This document shows positions 12,016-25,229 of a DNA stretch of 64,000 nt, in pieces. Both the position numbers and the translations under genes were made by a program. Source of the stretch: Gibbula magus (lineage: Eukaryota; Mollusca; Gastropoda; Trochida; Trochidae); contig OW388297.1 of NCBI GenBank assembly GCA_936450465.1, positions 52,258,989-52,322,988 of the forward strand, given 5' to 3'. The notes below the pieces were generated by a model. The model was not told the DNA's origin. It did no database searches and worked only from the letters and a program-made list of their open reading frames with translations. The first letter of the stretch is position 1. The number at the start of each line of letters is the position of its first letter.

Positions 12016-12781
12016 GTTATGTTTGAGTTTGATAAGGTTATAGAGAGACTGATTGATTTAGTTACATTAGGTAGCTGAAGTTTAATTTGTCTTGGACTCC
12101 AATTCCATGAAATGAAACATTTTAGTTGATGCTTGATGCATTATATTTGTGGGTTTTTCAGTGTTTTTTTGCAAATTTCACAAGATCTGATATTTTTTAT
12201 CAGAAATGTTTTCTGCCATGATGGTGTTGGTGCATGAATGTTTTGTTACAAGGTATAATTTAATTAGAGGAAATTTTTGTAAATATATTTTTTACAGGAC
12301 AAATGTACAATGAATATTTGAAAGATTTAAAATTTATATCACAAAATTTGCAATGAACATTGTTACTTTTAACATTCACTTTAATTTTACTGAAAACATT
12401 TCACAACAGAGTGAATAGGAAGTAGCAGGAATGAATTTCTTAAATTTTATTTTTTAGATCTTTTAGACTCCCTAAGATAAGCTTAAAATCTAGCAAAAGT
12501 GTAAATGTTGTCAAAGTTAATACCAGTAAAAGCTCAAAAACTTTACCTTTCTTTCTGATGGAACTTATTATTTATGGTTAGTCTGAAAAACAATCTATTC
12601 TGTACTGAAAACAATCTACTCATATTCAGCCTCATGATATTTGTACTATGATATGTTATTAAATGTTTCAGCAATAATTTTCTGACTCCTTAATAGGTTT
12701 GAAGGACATTAAGTGTTTCTGCACCTTGATCCTTTCTATTACTATAAATTTGAGTTTTACCCATATTGTTACATTTTTCAG

Positions 12782-12949
12782 ATGGCAAAAGTCAGCTGCC
12801 CCCAGGTGAAGTCAACCAGGGAGGAATGCCCTACCCTGGCCAGCCCGCCCCCTACCCACCCCCACCCGGACCAGATGGATCCATGCCCCCACCACAGGGA
12901 GTCTACCCTCCTCCTGGGTACCCGGCCGGACCAGGATACCCTCCTGGAC
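12782..12949 (+). CDS. Shisa-like protein, tail exon 3 with PPxY motif
   Basis: The exon has acceptor TTTTTCAG and donor GTAAGTCT, phase 1 in and out. It encodes 56 residues of Pro-rich tail, including PYPGQPAPYPPPPGPDG and GVYPPPGYPAGPGYPPG. PPGY is a PPxY motif, the classic ligand of WW domains such as those of NEDD4-family ubiquitin ligases. The exon is locally GC-rich in an AT-rich landscape. A partner is not identified; WW-domain binding is inferred from the motif. Confidence 0.8.
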
Positions 12950-13344
12950 GTAAGTCTCACAGATAATGTACTGTTAGTGTTTTCCTGGAGAATTACAGGT
13001 ATTGATTCAATGTTGCCGAGACTGGTTGTCAACATCATTACGTAAATTGCTGCGATAAAAAAAACATAAAATTACTAACATAGTCAGACCTTGTTTACTC
13101 CGCCCGTATATTGGACCATTTTCGACCATGCTGATAAACAATGTCTGACTGTTTTGCCAGAACATAAAACAATCTAAACCTATGTTAGAATAAACATACA
13201 TTTTTCTATGAAAAACTGAAGAACTGAAGAGATTTTATGTAAGCTTCAGTTACTTAAAATGCACAATTCTTACCCAATTTACCAAGTATTACATTTCCAT
13301 GTTGTAATGATCAGTCTTAAACTTTTATTGAAAAAAATCTTTAA

Positions 13345-13382
13345 ACATATAAATATAAATATAAATATATATATAAATATAC
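13345..13382. repeat. AT-rich simple repeat (TATAAA)n
   Basis: A run of ATATAAATATAAATATAT type in the last intron of gene 1; low-complexity sequence only. Confidence 0.8.
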
Positions 13383-13435
13383 TTACATCATGGAGAATCA
13401 GAGTTTGGCATGTACTGCCTTGAAATCTCAAATAT

Positions 13436-13724
13436 TTGACTGCTTCTGATCAAGAGGTTCAGGGTTCGAATCCTGCCAGGGGCATATGGCAACTTTGCCT
13501 GAAGTAGAGAACTTTTCTACACACAGTAACATTTGGGTGCAATGCTACACTGAATTTCAGTGCTGTACCACCCATGGTTCGCTAGTTCCAGCCGATGTTC
13601 GCAGGTTTCACCGCAATGCATAGCCACATGGTGTTGAGGGCTTTCTCCCTGCCATAATACTAGCAGCCGTGATGTAAGTGAAATACTCTTGAATGCAGCG
13701 TTAAACCCTAACTCACCTCACCTC
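13436..13724 (+). mobile_element. tRNA-derived SINE copy
   Basis: The B box GGTTCGAATCCTG, body GTAGAGAACTTTTCTACACA and tail TTGAATGCAGCGTTAAACCC match the SINE at 5757. The A-box half is missing or unrecognisable. The tail is followed directly by a second copy of the 3' half. Confidence 0.75.
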
Positions 13725-13725
13725 A

Positions 13726-13886
13726 TCTGTACCACCCATGGTTCGCTAGTTCCAGCCGATGTTCGCAGGTTTCACCGCAATGCATAGCCACATGGCGTTG
13801 AGGGATTTTTCCCTGTGATAAATATACTAGCAGCCGTGATAAAAGTGAAATACTCTTGAAAGCGGTGTTAAACCTTAACTCGCCTA
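13726..13886 (+). repeat. Tandem duplication of the SINE 3' half
   Basis: Starting at TCTGTACCACCCATGGTTCG, the block repeats 13560-13724 almost base for base and ends in AGCGGTGTTAAACC. It lacks any tRNA-like head, so it looks like a tandem duplication rather than a separate insertion. Confidence 0.75.
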
Positions 13887-14475
13887 AAAAATTTGACGAT
13901 AAAAATATTGCTTTTGCGATGTGAAAACACAAAACTGAAACTGAAACCTAAAAATCTAACTTTCGGAGAACTTGAGTCAAGAGCTCTTGCGCAGTGTACA
14001 TCACTAAAACAAATAATAATAAACCTTTCATATGACAGAACAGATAAGTTGTTTAGAATAGGATTTCTGCATTGTTGAATCTGACATTAATGACTAAAAA
14101 AATGCTTATCTATCAACAACATTTTGTGGTTTATCTAAGTGGAATTGTTTTCCAAATGTTGCGACTTGGTAGGGCATTGAGATTTGCAAACCAAGTAAAT
14201 CCCAAGGGCACGGAATGATGCATTTTATTTTGAGATAAAAATTGCGTTTTTGTAAAAGAAATTCAATCTATGGAGTGCTTTTCTAGATTTTTAAGTGTGG
14301 CTGCAAATTCTAATAAATGGTTATTTGACTTAATTAATAAGAAATCTACTACTACTATTACTGATAAAATACATGACTTTTATACAGAAATATTGCATGA
14401 CATTATTGTAATTTTGTCATAATTAGTCATGAGAATCGATTCCTTTATATGGTTAAGCAAGTTTTAGATTGAAGG

Positions 14476-14935
14476 TTTAAATGCATCCATTGTGTTGTTG
14501 AGGATCACATAAACAACATTTTATGAACTGTGTTATTTTATTGAGAAGTACTGACTGTTGCTGAAAATCATCATTTTTATGGTTATCGGATCAGTATAGT
14601 GGCGATATAAAGGTAAAAGAAGTCATTTCTGATTTACCTGGACAATGCACCAATGATTAATCCGATCAATCAGTCAAACTTAATTTTGGAAACTTATTTA
14701 CAACAAACAAAAAGACAAATTTGAGTAAATGATATTTATTAGGTCATATAACTTCTGTGCATGTAAATGTGGCGTGCAGTTTCGGTGTCTTCACATTTAT
14801 AGATGTTTGCATATTTTCAATGGAAACTAGTAATTATGATATATTTGGCAATTAGGGATGAATATGCAAGTTAAGTGAAGTTATTTGAACTAAAATCAGC
14901 ACATATAGTATTTTGACAAGTAATAATGCCAAATA
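14476..14935 (-). mobile_element. TTAA MITE, family A (diverged) ending next to the last splice acceptor
   Basis: It matches the reverse complement of the 61954-62443 element over its length, including GGTCATATAACTTCTGTGCA and GAAACTAGTAATTATGATAT. The outer terminus (TTTAAATGCATCCATTGTG) is recognisable, while the inner one near the exon is eroded. Only about 30 bp separate it from the terminal coding exon. Confidence 0.72.
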
Positions 14936-14965
14936 AAATTTAAAGAATGTCCATCTACATTGCAG

Positions 14966-15105
14966 CACCACCTCCAGGGGACTATGGTCCCCCACCCCCC
15001 GGCGGATATCCTCCACCCCAAGCTGGATACCCCCCACCCCAGGCCGGTTACCCCCCTCCTCAGGCAGGGTATCCAGCCCAGCCACCTCCATCATATGGAC
15101 AGTAA
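14966..15105 (+). CDS. Shisa-like protein, terminal coding exon with PPPQAGY repeats
   Basis: The exon follows ACATTGCAG and runs to a TAA stop at 15103-15105. It encodes PPPPGDYGPPPPGGY, then three tandem copies of PPPQAGY, and ends ...PPPSYGQ, so a second PPxY (PPSY) lies almost at the C terminus. The visible part of the protein totals 250 residues. A degraded TTAA-MITE lies immediately upstream, ending about 30 bp before the acceptor. The repeat heptads differ mostly at third positions, as expected for a translated sequence under amino-acid selection. Confidence 0.85.
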
Positions 15106-15445
15106 ACAAAGGGAGATCACTCTGATACCATTTCTTAAATCTACAATCCGTGCAATTAAGCCTTTGTAAACATGCATGTTTTTGTTTTGAGATATTTTAT
15201 GTGACATGTTGAACCTTTATTTTAAGGATATGTAGAATCAATTTGAATATTTTTGTACCACTTTCTTTCTATGTATATTTTGTAATTTGAAAATATTTGT
15301 CTAAAACCGTTTTTTTCTCATTTTGTATACATGTTGATGTCTCAAGAATACATTTCTTATCGAAAGCATAAACTATATTAATAACTGAAATTAACATTTT
15401 AAACTTTTCATATATGTTTGAAATATTGTTTTTAGAATAAATTTA
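15106..15445 (+). promoter_or_regulatory. 3' UTR of gene 1 with candidate poly(A) signal at 15436-15441
   Basis: The sequence after the TAA stop is AT-rich and has no reading frame. The first canonical AATAAA downstream is at 15436-15441, in TTTAGAATAAATTTATTT. The cleavage site cannot be placed without transcript data, and the UTR may extend further. Confidence 0.35.
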
Positions 15446-17850
15446 TTTACTGAAGTTATATTGAGTAGAATATGAAAATGGAGGAGATTTTTATGAAAGT
15501 GTATTGAATTGAAACAACAAAACTTCAAAAGAATTTTTAAAATTTTGAAAAAGTACTGGTGCCTTATTTGCCCCTTAAAATAGTTTAAATTTTTTAAAGA
15601 ACAATCAGATTAGTTGCTCAATTCAAAATTTTTGAAATGAATATTTTTACTTATTTTTACATGTAAAACTTCATTTGATATTTTACCAGAGAACATTATT
15701 TATTGAATAGTGCATATCATCATATATATCACTGACATTTTGTCATTTAGCACAACAATTTAATACAATATTAATTTTACAATTATCCTTTTTTGGATCA
15801 TAAGTATTTGAGGGGTGTCATTCTGACATATTTTACAGATATATTATTATCATTCTTAGGTGTTAAGGTTTGATTAATTATATCTGATTGTTATAGCTGA
15901 TTTGTCTTTCACAGTGTTCATATTGTAATGCAAATATATTGATACAATTAAAGAAAATGTTTGAAATTACATGTTTAATTTACTACTTAATTATTTTACT
16001 TTTTAAAAAGACGTTCTCTATCAGTGTAACATTTTATATATGATATATGTCTTTGTGTACATTTTTGGAGCATTATTGTTAATCCAAGTAAATGTCTTAA
16101 CATGCGACTTGTTCTTTAAAAATGATATTATTTTCTTTTTAATAGTGATAAAGTGTTATGTTTCTTTTGAAATGATTTTTTTATTTGATTTTTATTCTTA
16201 TTTTTTTTACCTTGTTCTTTATTCTTTTAGACGTTAATGTTACTCAAAACGTTAAATGGTGCATTTTTCATCGGTTCAGTACTTTATGGAATAATTTTCA
16301 ATATTGAATTTATCATAATTTGAATTGAAAGTTTTCATTGTGTGAAATGTTTTTAAAGTATGAAAATTAAAGGAAGGGGTAAACTTTATTTTCATTTTAT
16401 AAGACTTAAATTACATTTTAGAGTTCCATGCCTTTCTCTGGAATTGCCTCCCTTTATTAGAAATTCCTATTTGAGATTTTTAAGGCTACTTTTTATTTAC
16501 GAGTCGAGTATCCACATTTTTTTTACCTCAATTTGAATTGAGTGACCGGAATATGTAATGAATACTGGGTAACATTCAAGCAAGATAAACAATGACTTTT
16601 ATAAAAAAAAATAATGACAAATTGTATTTGAAAAGAAATTAAATTACATACCTCTTTTTAAATATCCCAGCCCTTCTTCAATGCAAATTACATTTATAAC
16701 ACATTTGTAATCAAGATAAAGAAATGATCAATAGTTTTTTTAAATTACTATTGATAAAGTTCAATCAGCACAGGAACTATCTCGACTCAGTCTACAAACT
16801 AAGTCGATAGTTCAATCTATCGTTACATCTCTACTGCCCAGATGTTCAACCCATCTTGAATTAACCTGGGGGGCAGTCAGTTATTTCAAACTTTGCATGA
16901 ACATTCTTTAATGATATTTTGTTTTTCATATCCAATATATCGCATTTTTACCAGTTTTATGGTTTGTTTAGAGGTCCACATTTTATAGAATATATGTTGC
17001 CACTTTTATGCTATTATTTGTCAATTAGCAGAGCTGTGTTGTCTAACAGTCCATGCATGTTAAATTGTATATTGGCAAGTTTGTATCATAATAATATCTA
17101 AAATTCTGGTTGTTCTATATGTTTGTACATAATTCTTTGTGTAAGATATTTCATCTGTATAATTGTTATCATTAAATTAATACTTTCTAATCTTAAACGC
17201 CTTTTTCAATGTATCCAAAATTTTTTTATTAAAAAGTGAATAAAATCTGTTGTCTTTTTCTCACGCCAATTATATTCTTTTACTTGCATGTGCAGGCAAG
17301 AATTTGTTTTACAAAATTGTTAAGGAAACCTATCACCCTTATTCACATCAATACTATTTAATTATTTAGGAGACTGAAATATATATTTTACAGTTTTTGA
17401 AAGATTTTGTCATGTTCATCCGGTTTAGTATTCATATGTGTTAAGAAATACAAACAAACATTTTTATATGAGTCCCAAGGAAAATTTGGAGATGAAAAAC
17501 ATGGATGAAATGAATAAATTTGCACATAGCTTATTTGAGGATAAGCATTTATATAATGTTGATTGAATTTTATTTGCAGATTTTAAAATTGTTACATATT
17601 TTAGTATTTTTATTTACTAACATATTTTACAATATGAGTTCATTCTATTTAGTTGAGTTTTGCTGGTGCTTAACTCACAAGCCTATATTCATTTATGACA
17701 GGTGTAATTGAATATGAGTAAAAATGTTTACTCACGAGTTATTTAATGTTAGCTTCTGAAACTGAAGCATGTGGTTGATGAATTTCCCAAGCACGAGCAT
17801 GTATTTACAGCCAACCATAACAACCGATGTAGGTAAAATATTTACACACT
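15446..17850. other. AT-rich intergenic sequence, nothing recognised
   Basis: Long T- and A-rich stretches with short open frames of biased composition only. No splice-bounded exon, RNA gene or repeat with clear ends was found by reading both strands. Confidence 0.6.
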
Positions 17851-17856
17851 GGCTCT

Positions 17857-18133
17857 CTACAAGCAGGCAGAGACCATTTATAAAGGGACTGAACTCTGCC
17901 GCAGACGGGAATATTTGTGTGCCTCGCTGGAACAAGATGGCGTCCAGGAAAAATTTAAAAGTGGCGATTTTTTTTCTCTTATAACTCATTTAATATTAAA
18001 ATATTTCCTTGGTTACCAGGATGTATGAAATAAATATCAGGTTAATTAATTACACATCTGGCGGATGAATCTTTGATAATCTATTGCCGAGTCTAGTCCC
18101 TTTATTTTATGGTCTCTGAAGCAGGCAATAACA
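17857..18133. mobile_element. Probable small MITE with about 40-bp imperfect inverted ends
   Basis: The left arm GCAGGCAGAGACCATTTATA (followed by AAGGGACT) is mirrored at 18088-18133 by AGTCCCTTTATTTTATGGTC then TCTGAAGCAGGC. No clear target duplication was found, so the outer limits are approximate. Confidence 0.5.
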
Positions 18134-20002
18134 CCTTTTAATAATATTTTTTATTTAGTAATCAATCAATAAATAATCAATTTTTATGATCAATAAAAAT
18201 TCTATATATACATCAATAAATCCCACTTGTCAGCTGGTTTCCATTGCTTAATGGGTACCTCATTAAACCACTTCCTTGTCACAATACCCTGATTTCTGAG
18301 GGCAAAACCTGTTGAATTTGCAAGAATAACCAGTCAATGAAAGAACTTCCTTTCAAGCAAAGGAGTCAGTACCCGGGTGAAAGGACCAATGATCAGAAAG
18401 TGGATACAAATACACTGTTAGAGCAAGATGGTGAAATTTTTTTATTTGGCTTAAACATTTATGAATTTAAGTTATTTAGAATTTGATTTATAAACCTCCT
18501 TTAGATTTGAGAACAACATTCATTCAGTATAATTGGATTCATGTTTTCATGATATAAGAAGGGCATTCATCAAATGAATACTCAAATAAGCAGGTAAAAT
18601 TAAAAGTAGGTAAACAAAACTTTTTACCTATGCTTTACCTGTGTTCTAATTACGATATCGATTTCCTTTGGGTACAATGCAGTAAGGGATGTACTTATTT
18701 GAAAGATGATAAACAGTCAGTATGTAATTATTATTGCTGTTCAGTTTCTTTTTGAAAATGAAAGACATTATTATTCATCTTTTGTTCCATTTTTGTAGAG
18801 TTTTAGTTTGATTTTACATTTTGTCTGCACAGAAAAGCTGTACTTGCCATATGAATTTTAATGTTTGAATATTTTATTCAAATTTCAATGTATCAAAATT
18901 TGATGTCCTGTACTATTTTGTCCTTTGGATAACTTTTACTTAAATAATACATATTTATACATAATATTTGTTGATACGTCTAGTAATAAATGTTATTCAA
19001 AGTTAAACGTTTAATTGTATTCATTCTAAAATAAATTGAAAAACAATTTTGATATAGAATAAAACAAATGTTAAATTTTGTTTGGGTGATTGATATCATT
19101 ATTGCAATATCATGAATATGGTATCTATAGTAACTTCGGTGGTTTTATTTCTGATGACAATTTTGGGTCCTAGAAACATGAAAAAGGAATTTAAAGAAAA
19201 GATGGTAATATTGATAAGATTTTATACATATATAACATCAAAACCAGGATACAGAATACATTAATTTCAGGTCAAGAGTCCAGTAAATATTAAGTCCACC
19301 ACCTCCTTTGACAAAAAAAATAGCTCCCTCAAATGTGTTAATTGCAAGTACCGTAAGAGACATAATGAGCATTCAAATCCTAATAAATGTCTCAAAATTC
19401 TAGACCTCAATACTTACATAAAGAAATGCTTTATACTCAGCAATAATGATCACAAGTTACATATGATTTAAAAAAATTTAATTAGAGGCTTCATAATTAA
19501 CACCCCCTTTAAAGTGCCTAGGTCTTAAATCAGCATTTGGTACATAAATTCAGGTCAAAAGTCCATAATATTTTACAAAATTTTGTCATTTGTCTTCAAA
19601 TCTGGATAATAGTCCTAATGTTGGAAAATTTTAACATGCTTTAGCTGTTTATCTCTTTTGTATAAAAACAGGTTTTGTGATTTCTGTTTTTGTAATCGAT
19701 ATTTAAAAGATCGAGATGTTTACTGTATGTGTATATATTTAAAATTAAATATAAAATCTGATTCTTTCGACCTGTTAATGTACACTGTGATAGTGCCTGT
19801 TATTGTCCGTAAATAAAGCACTACTACCTACCATTGAGTTGGAGTTGTTGTTTGAGTGAAGGATTTACAACTAGAAATATGTGCATGTGATGCACTGTGA
19901 TGTTCTCTCTCTAACTTTCAATCCAATCTAATCATCTTAGCCTTATTTGCCATCAGTTTGATTTTGTTCATCTACTGGATATGTGTTGTATCCCATATTG
20001 TG
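18134..20002. other. AT-rich intergenic sequence, nothing recognised
   Basis: Low-GC sequence without supported genes. Short open frames lack splice context or recognisable motifs. Confidence 0.55.
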
Positions 20003-20089
20003 GAGAGGAATCTACAGAATCTGTTCGTATCCGGTAGATGTATAATTTGCAAATTTATTTCCTCGGAACAAGGTTGATTTTAATCGGAC
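20003..20089 (-). mobile_element. Truncated end of the 10-bp-TSD element family
   Basis: TGGAGAGGAATCTACAGAAT through GGTTGATTTTAATCGGACTG is the reverse complement of the left end of the 9377-9825 element. The other end is absent. Confidence 0.7.
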
Positions 20090-23000
20090 TGATTTGTCAC
20101 CTGCCACTGCCAGAGACAATCCAAAAAAACTTCTCTAACTCTATTTAAAGATAATATCATCTCTCTGGGTTTTTTTCGATGTTAATTCGTTTATTCATAT
20201 AGACAATACTTTCAAGTAAACAAAACACCAAAGATTATTTCGAAGCGTCACCTACTTAATAAGATCTTGCCTTTCAAAGTGAGTAAAATTGCCCTGTTAA
20301 TTATCCCAATCCTTAAACAGTCTGCCGGGCCGCCGTTAGCTTTCGTTAGCGATGTGACGTCATACTCAGGAGTTGCTTAATGAAATCCTTTGACGATTTG
20401 TGAATTTTCGTGGATAATTCGTGTAAAACATAATAAGAAAGATTTGACATTACAAGTTTCCGATAGAATAGGTATTCGTGCGTCCGTAGGGAGTAATTTC
20501 GGAGTTTTAGGAGCATTTTTCGATATTCAATCGCTGATTTTAGATTTGTTCTTTTCCCAATCAATTGGAGTGTTAGGTTATCTTATAGGCTACAATATGT
20601 TTTGAAATGAATAAATGAACTTGTTTCCACATTTTATAGGCTCTTAGTTCAAATTGTGTCTCTTTTCTGCTCTCCTTGGAATAAGACCGAACATGGTTTT
20701 CTGGCTCAAATACGCTTTATTAATTTCGTTGGCCGATCCAATTTTCCATTTTCAAAACAATTTTAGTTAATTAAAACAGTTGAGTGTAAGATTTGAAAGG
20801 AAGTTCAGAGATAACATTTCTTACAAATAAAATCTTGAATTAAACGACAATCATCTATTGCAAGGCAATACATATATTACTTAAACAATTAAAAAAGATA
20901 TCGATACACTAAAATGGAGACAAGTTTACCCGTGCTTGGAATAATCTCAATCCAGCAATTCATTCATATTTTCAGTTTACTTAGTATTAATTTTCTAAGG
21001 AAATGAGTTACAACAGAGCAATTCAAATTGACTCTATATTGGTCGTTATGGTCAGTATGGGTTTATATTTTCGCAATATAAAAATACGCTAAATTCCTTT
21101 ATACGAGCAAAGACTGCGAGGGAATTCAGCTAATTTATGTTTAATAACTTTGGATTCCAAAACCGAACCATTTGTTAGTTTAATACAGAACAACCCTTCG
21201 TGTAAACATTTTGGTGCGACATTTGAAAGCTATATACGAATCGTATACAAGTTAAATTATGATTGCTATTGATGATGGATATTTAATTGTATTTTATTTC
21301 AAACTCAATATATGAAGAATATCTATCCCAACAGTCTAGCTGTTAATTTAGTTTTGAAAATATTTTTTTAATTTTCATTTTAACCATTTGTGTTACAAAT
21401 GACCCACCTATCTGTTACAATTGCCCCGTGATCGGCAGTGATTGCATTTAATTATTCATAAATTCGTAACTACTGCTTGTAGAACCCCACATGACACTTA
21501 TATTTCAAGCCAATACGTCAACGTACCATTTAGTACCAGTTTACTTGATCTAATCACAAGTAACCAATTATAACCAGTTAAGTAAAAAGTGTTACAATTT
21601 ACACCGCCCTACCCTACATCAAAACATATACAAAATAAAAATCACTTTTAGTGTTAATTTCAGGGTTCGTTTGTTAAACATATGAAATGAGACGTGGTTC
21701 CGTGTCGGAAAAACGGTGTTTTTTCTCAGGTAGTTACACTGAAAAACCTGAGCTAATGGTGATGCACGTGCAACACGCTGTCTGTACAAAAGAACACGCG
21801 TTGGGGAGAGCGGGACAGTTGTGACACCCCCGCTAACTCCCAAACCGAAAATGGAACAGATGTTTTCATTGGTTGAGGAAACTCGCGCCACGTCAATTAC
21901 AACCATGCCATATTTGCGAACAGTTGGGCAAGCGGGAAGTTTGATCAGCTACGATTTTCGTTTTGTACCAAATCCCATGTAACTTTTGACTATCGGAACG
22001 TAAGCGCTCGGTGCCATAAAAGGCATTGTTTTTTTAGGAATAGAATTTTGCCTTGTAGTGATAAGTCATGTGTAGAATGTTTCATTCTCGTATAATCTCT
22101 CCTGTCTGGTTATCAATTTATATTTATCTGACAAAAGTTACAGTGGGGTAGCTTCGTCCATATGGACGAACCTACACTAAATGTCCCTTATTATGTAAGC
22201 GATTGTTTTAAACTTACACAGACGTGGGCATTAATTAAAAACATTTGCTTTTGACATTTTTAATTTTGTTCAATGCATATTTACTATCTGCTTCGGTATT
22301 ACACCGTCAATGCCTATTCATTGAAAACTGGTTATTTTTATTATTTTCAAAAGTCCAATGAGTAATGATTTCTACTGAAGTTTCCTAAACGTTATTTTGT
22401 TTACATACTTGTAGTAATAAGCGAATAGACTTTAAACATATTTTCGGTCAAACACACGGCATTGACGTATCCTATATAAGAGACACGTACATTTTTTGAC
22501 CTTCATAAACATTGCTACGACAAACGAGTCGTCGACGTATGATTGGTTAAGCTAGTTTTCCATAACCATGCCTTCTCTTGAATGTCAGTAATAAAATATA
22601 AAAACATTTTGCAATAACCTGTATATAAATCTGTTAAACGATTTTATTGAATATCCACAACATGTAACTGCTTTTGATTCTTCTTTTGTTCGTTGATAGA
22701 TTTTTATAAGAGCTGTAAAGGAATATTTAGTGCTGTAAGGATAAAATATCCTGGATTTCGTTTTTGATAACTTATCTTGATATTTTTGTCGTGTTAGTTG
22801 TGGTTAAAGAATGGCAGAAAACTGCAGTAGTGTATAGTTATACTTGATGTTGGTTCATATTCAATTAATTTTCATGTTTACTTCATTGCAATAAACTGAT
22901 TTTTCGGCAAAAGATGTATGTGTTCGAATGTACCCCACCGCTTGTGGACATCTTTCAAAATCTGATACACTTATTTCATTATGAGAGGTAGCACTCTCAT

Positions 23001-25225
23001 TCAAGGCATATACATAGATAATATATTAAGCTTTATTGAGGCATGTATCATGGATTTCAGATCTTAGCATTTAATAGTCCAGGCATTCTCTTCCCACAGA
23101 GGTTACTCCCTTCAGATTTTCGGTAGGATATTGCTGATCGGGAAGAGAATGTAGTCCAGGAGGATTTGTCTGAAAATCGTCCGAACCATCCCCGCTCTCC
23201 CCTTCAGACGCAACAGTGTCGATATCAAAAGTTTACACAAAATACAGCACAAATTCATTATGATTAAACATTTTTCAATTCTATAAAGGTTTTAAAACAA
23301 ATTAGTTGGTCAAATTACGTTTGATCTAATAAAATCTTAGAACTCTAACCAGTTGGTCATGAAAATATATCTTTCTCATGTCATGTTGACCAGAAACCGT
23401 GAGGTTGTAGGTTCGATCTCACATTTCGTCGAAAGTATTTGCGATTTGTTTGCACTGAGAGATGCTATTTTACGAATTATTTCCACATGGATTTGAAAGA
23501 CGCAAATTTAATCAAACATAAATTACAAATAAAAAGTAAACTGACATCAGGGGTTAATTCCCCTAAATAGAACACAGGAGCCACTTGACTAAAACCATGT
23601 TTATTTGAGTCAGGTGGCACAACCTTATAATAAAGGTAGACTAACACTCAGATTCGGAAAAACAATTTAAAATGAAAATTACACAATTTTATTCAATTTT
23701 GAAAAGAAACATTTGTTTTCAAATCAGAAAACCTCGATAAATAACACACCATTCAATCATTGTTTTTAAGCAGGGTCTCGTTTTGTTTATTATTCTCTAT
23801 TTGCTGATAAAATACCCTTACATGTTCTTTCAGATGATGTAGATGTGATAGTCTAAGTTATGTGCAGAAGTGAAACGTTAATAAACTATTGCCTATCTGC
23901 ATAAAGACATATGCACTGAAATATGATTATAATATTTTATATTGTTCAATATGATTGGCCGGATGTTTTCTTCTTTCAATTATGAAAAGCAAGGTTATTA
24001 AAGGCCCCGATTGATATAAATTCATTTCAGAATATAATCTTAAACCGTTAAATGTTATATTTTACGGCATTTACATTTGGTTCACTTCAGTTAAAAGAGT
24101 CAGTATAGAATTTCGGTACAAATTATCTCCCTTGCCATTCCAAATAAGGCAATAATTCGGGGAATACCCTTTGCTAAAACGAAAATGTAACTTAATCTCA
24201 TCGTTCGCTAAAACGCCCCTTCATTTAGATCCGTTAACCAGCGGTAAGTATAATAAAACGCGTTTCTTTTCCATGTTACCTGCGTTATGTGTCATAAACC
24301 AAACGTTGGTAAGTAAAAACCCGTTGTTACGTAAAATAGTAACGCAATGGAGGTTAGAATACGGACGCGACTGGATTATTGATATCTAATAGTCTGTGCT
24401 TTGTGGTTTTCTTCTGAAATATGTACTACCTTTGTGATATTGTCTAATGGTTTAGATCACGTCTCATATCAATTTTAGATGGAGGTTTATGTATTATATT
24501 AACCTAAACCTGCGAAACAGTTCTATAGTCTATATTTAGCCACCCGGCCGCGTCTTCTCTCAAACAAATAAATATAGGTCAGTCAACGTACAGGCACGAC
24601 CCGACTTGTTAATAATTCTTAGTATTCCTCTACGTTGAATTAGTATATATAGCAGAGCCAATAATCGATACATCTAAGTATTGCAAAATAAGATTTCGTT
24701 TTGGTTATTGCAGGCTATTAAACAGTGCATACATGTTCAAAGGTTGAGCGAACAAAGAAAGTCGTGTGGCTGTGTATATTATACTATTACACTTAATTAA
24801 CTAATTAAGGATTTTATGTTACTGATATAATAGCCTTATTGTTATGTTTTGATCTATGAAAGGGTAAAATATTTCAATCAACCTGTATTTCCCCTCAAAG
24901 GGGTATATGGTATATTGCTGCAATCAGATATATTATCAATAGTGTTGTTCTATCGAGAAAACATTATCATTTTCATTTCCTATTTCTCATAGTTATAACA
25001 CGCTCAAGTCAGTGGAAATATTACATCTGAACATGTCTACAATAGAAATATTTCTCCAAAATGTGTAAAACGTGGCTTGATCGTTTTATACGTGCCAAGA
25101 AGGCTCTTATTAACGTTTTGTCCGTTTCCAGGTTTTTGACATTGTAACTCTCAAAAATTTTTTTCTCAAATTATTTGATTCCTAAATCCGACCAATAATG
25201 CTTTATTTTGGGATTTCAAAGTCAA
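20090..25225. other. Intergenic sequence without supported genes
   Basis: A long stretch with only short open frames. Small structures were seen: an 18-bp perfect palindrome near 22153, an inverted repeat with arms GCATTCTCTTCCC / GGGAAGAGAATG at about 23083-23150, and a decayed tRNA-like B box (GGTTCGATCTC) near 23409. None supports a gene. Confidence 0.5.
22148..22175. repeat. 28-bp near-perfect palindrome
   Basis: TTCGTCCATATGGACGAA at 22153-22170 is a perfect 18-bp palindrome. It extends to GTAG/CTAC at both sides with one mismatched pair. It sits in otherwise unremarkable intergenic DNA. Confidence 0.85.
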
Positions 25226-25229
25226 GAAT

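Larger units (their letters stand above)
365..15105 (+). other. Gene 1 extent (Shisa-like, six visible coding exons)
   Basis: The six exons at 365-512, 1135-1271, 7805-7897, 8742-8810, 12782-12949 and 14966-15105 join in one open frame of 251 codons including the stop. All introns have GT-AG borders. The promoter, 5' UTR and signal-peptide exon are not in the window. The order ectodomain, membrane helix, PPxY tail suggests an endosomal or plasma-membrane adaptor whose tail recruits WW-domain proteins (inference). Confidence 0.78.

Noticed and set aside
12713..13045. Alternative 110-codon frame overlapping the Pro-rich exon
   Set aside because: It is a shadow of the Shisa-like tail exon in another frame; the spliced frame explains the Pro/Tyr pattern and phases.
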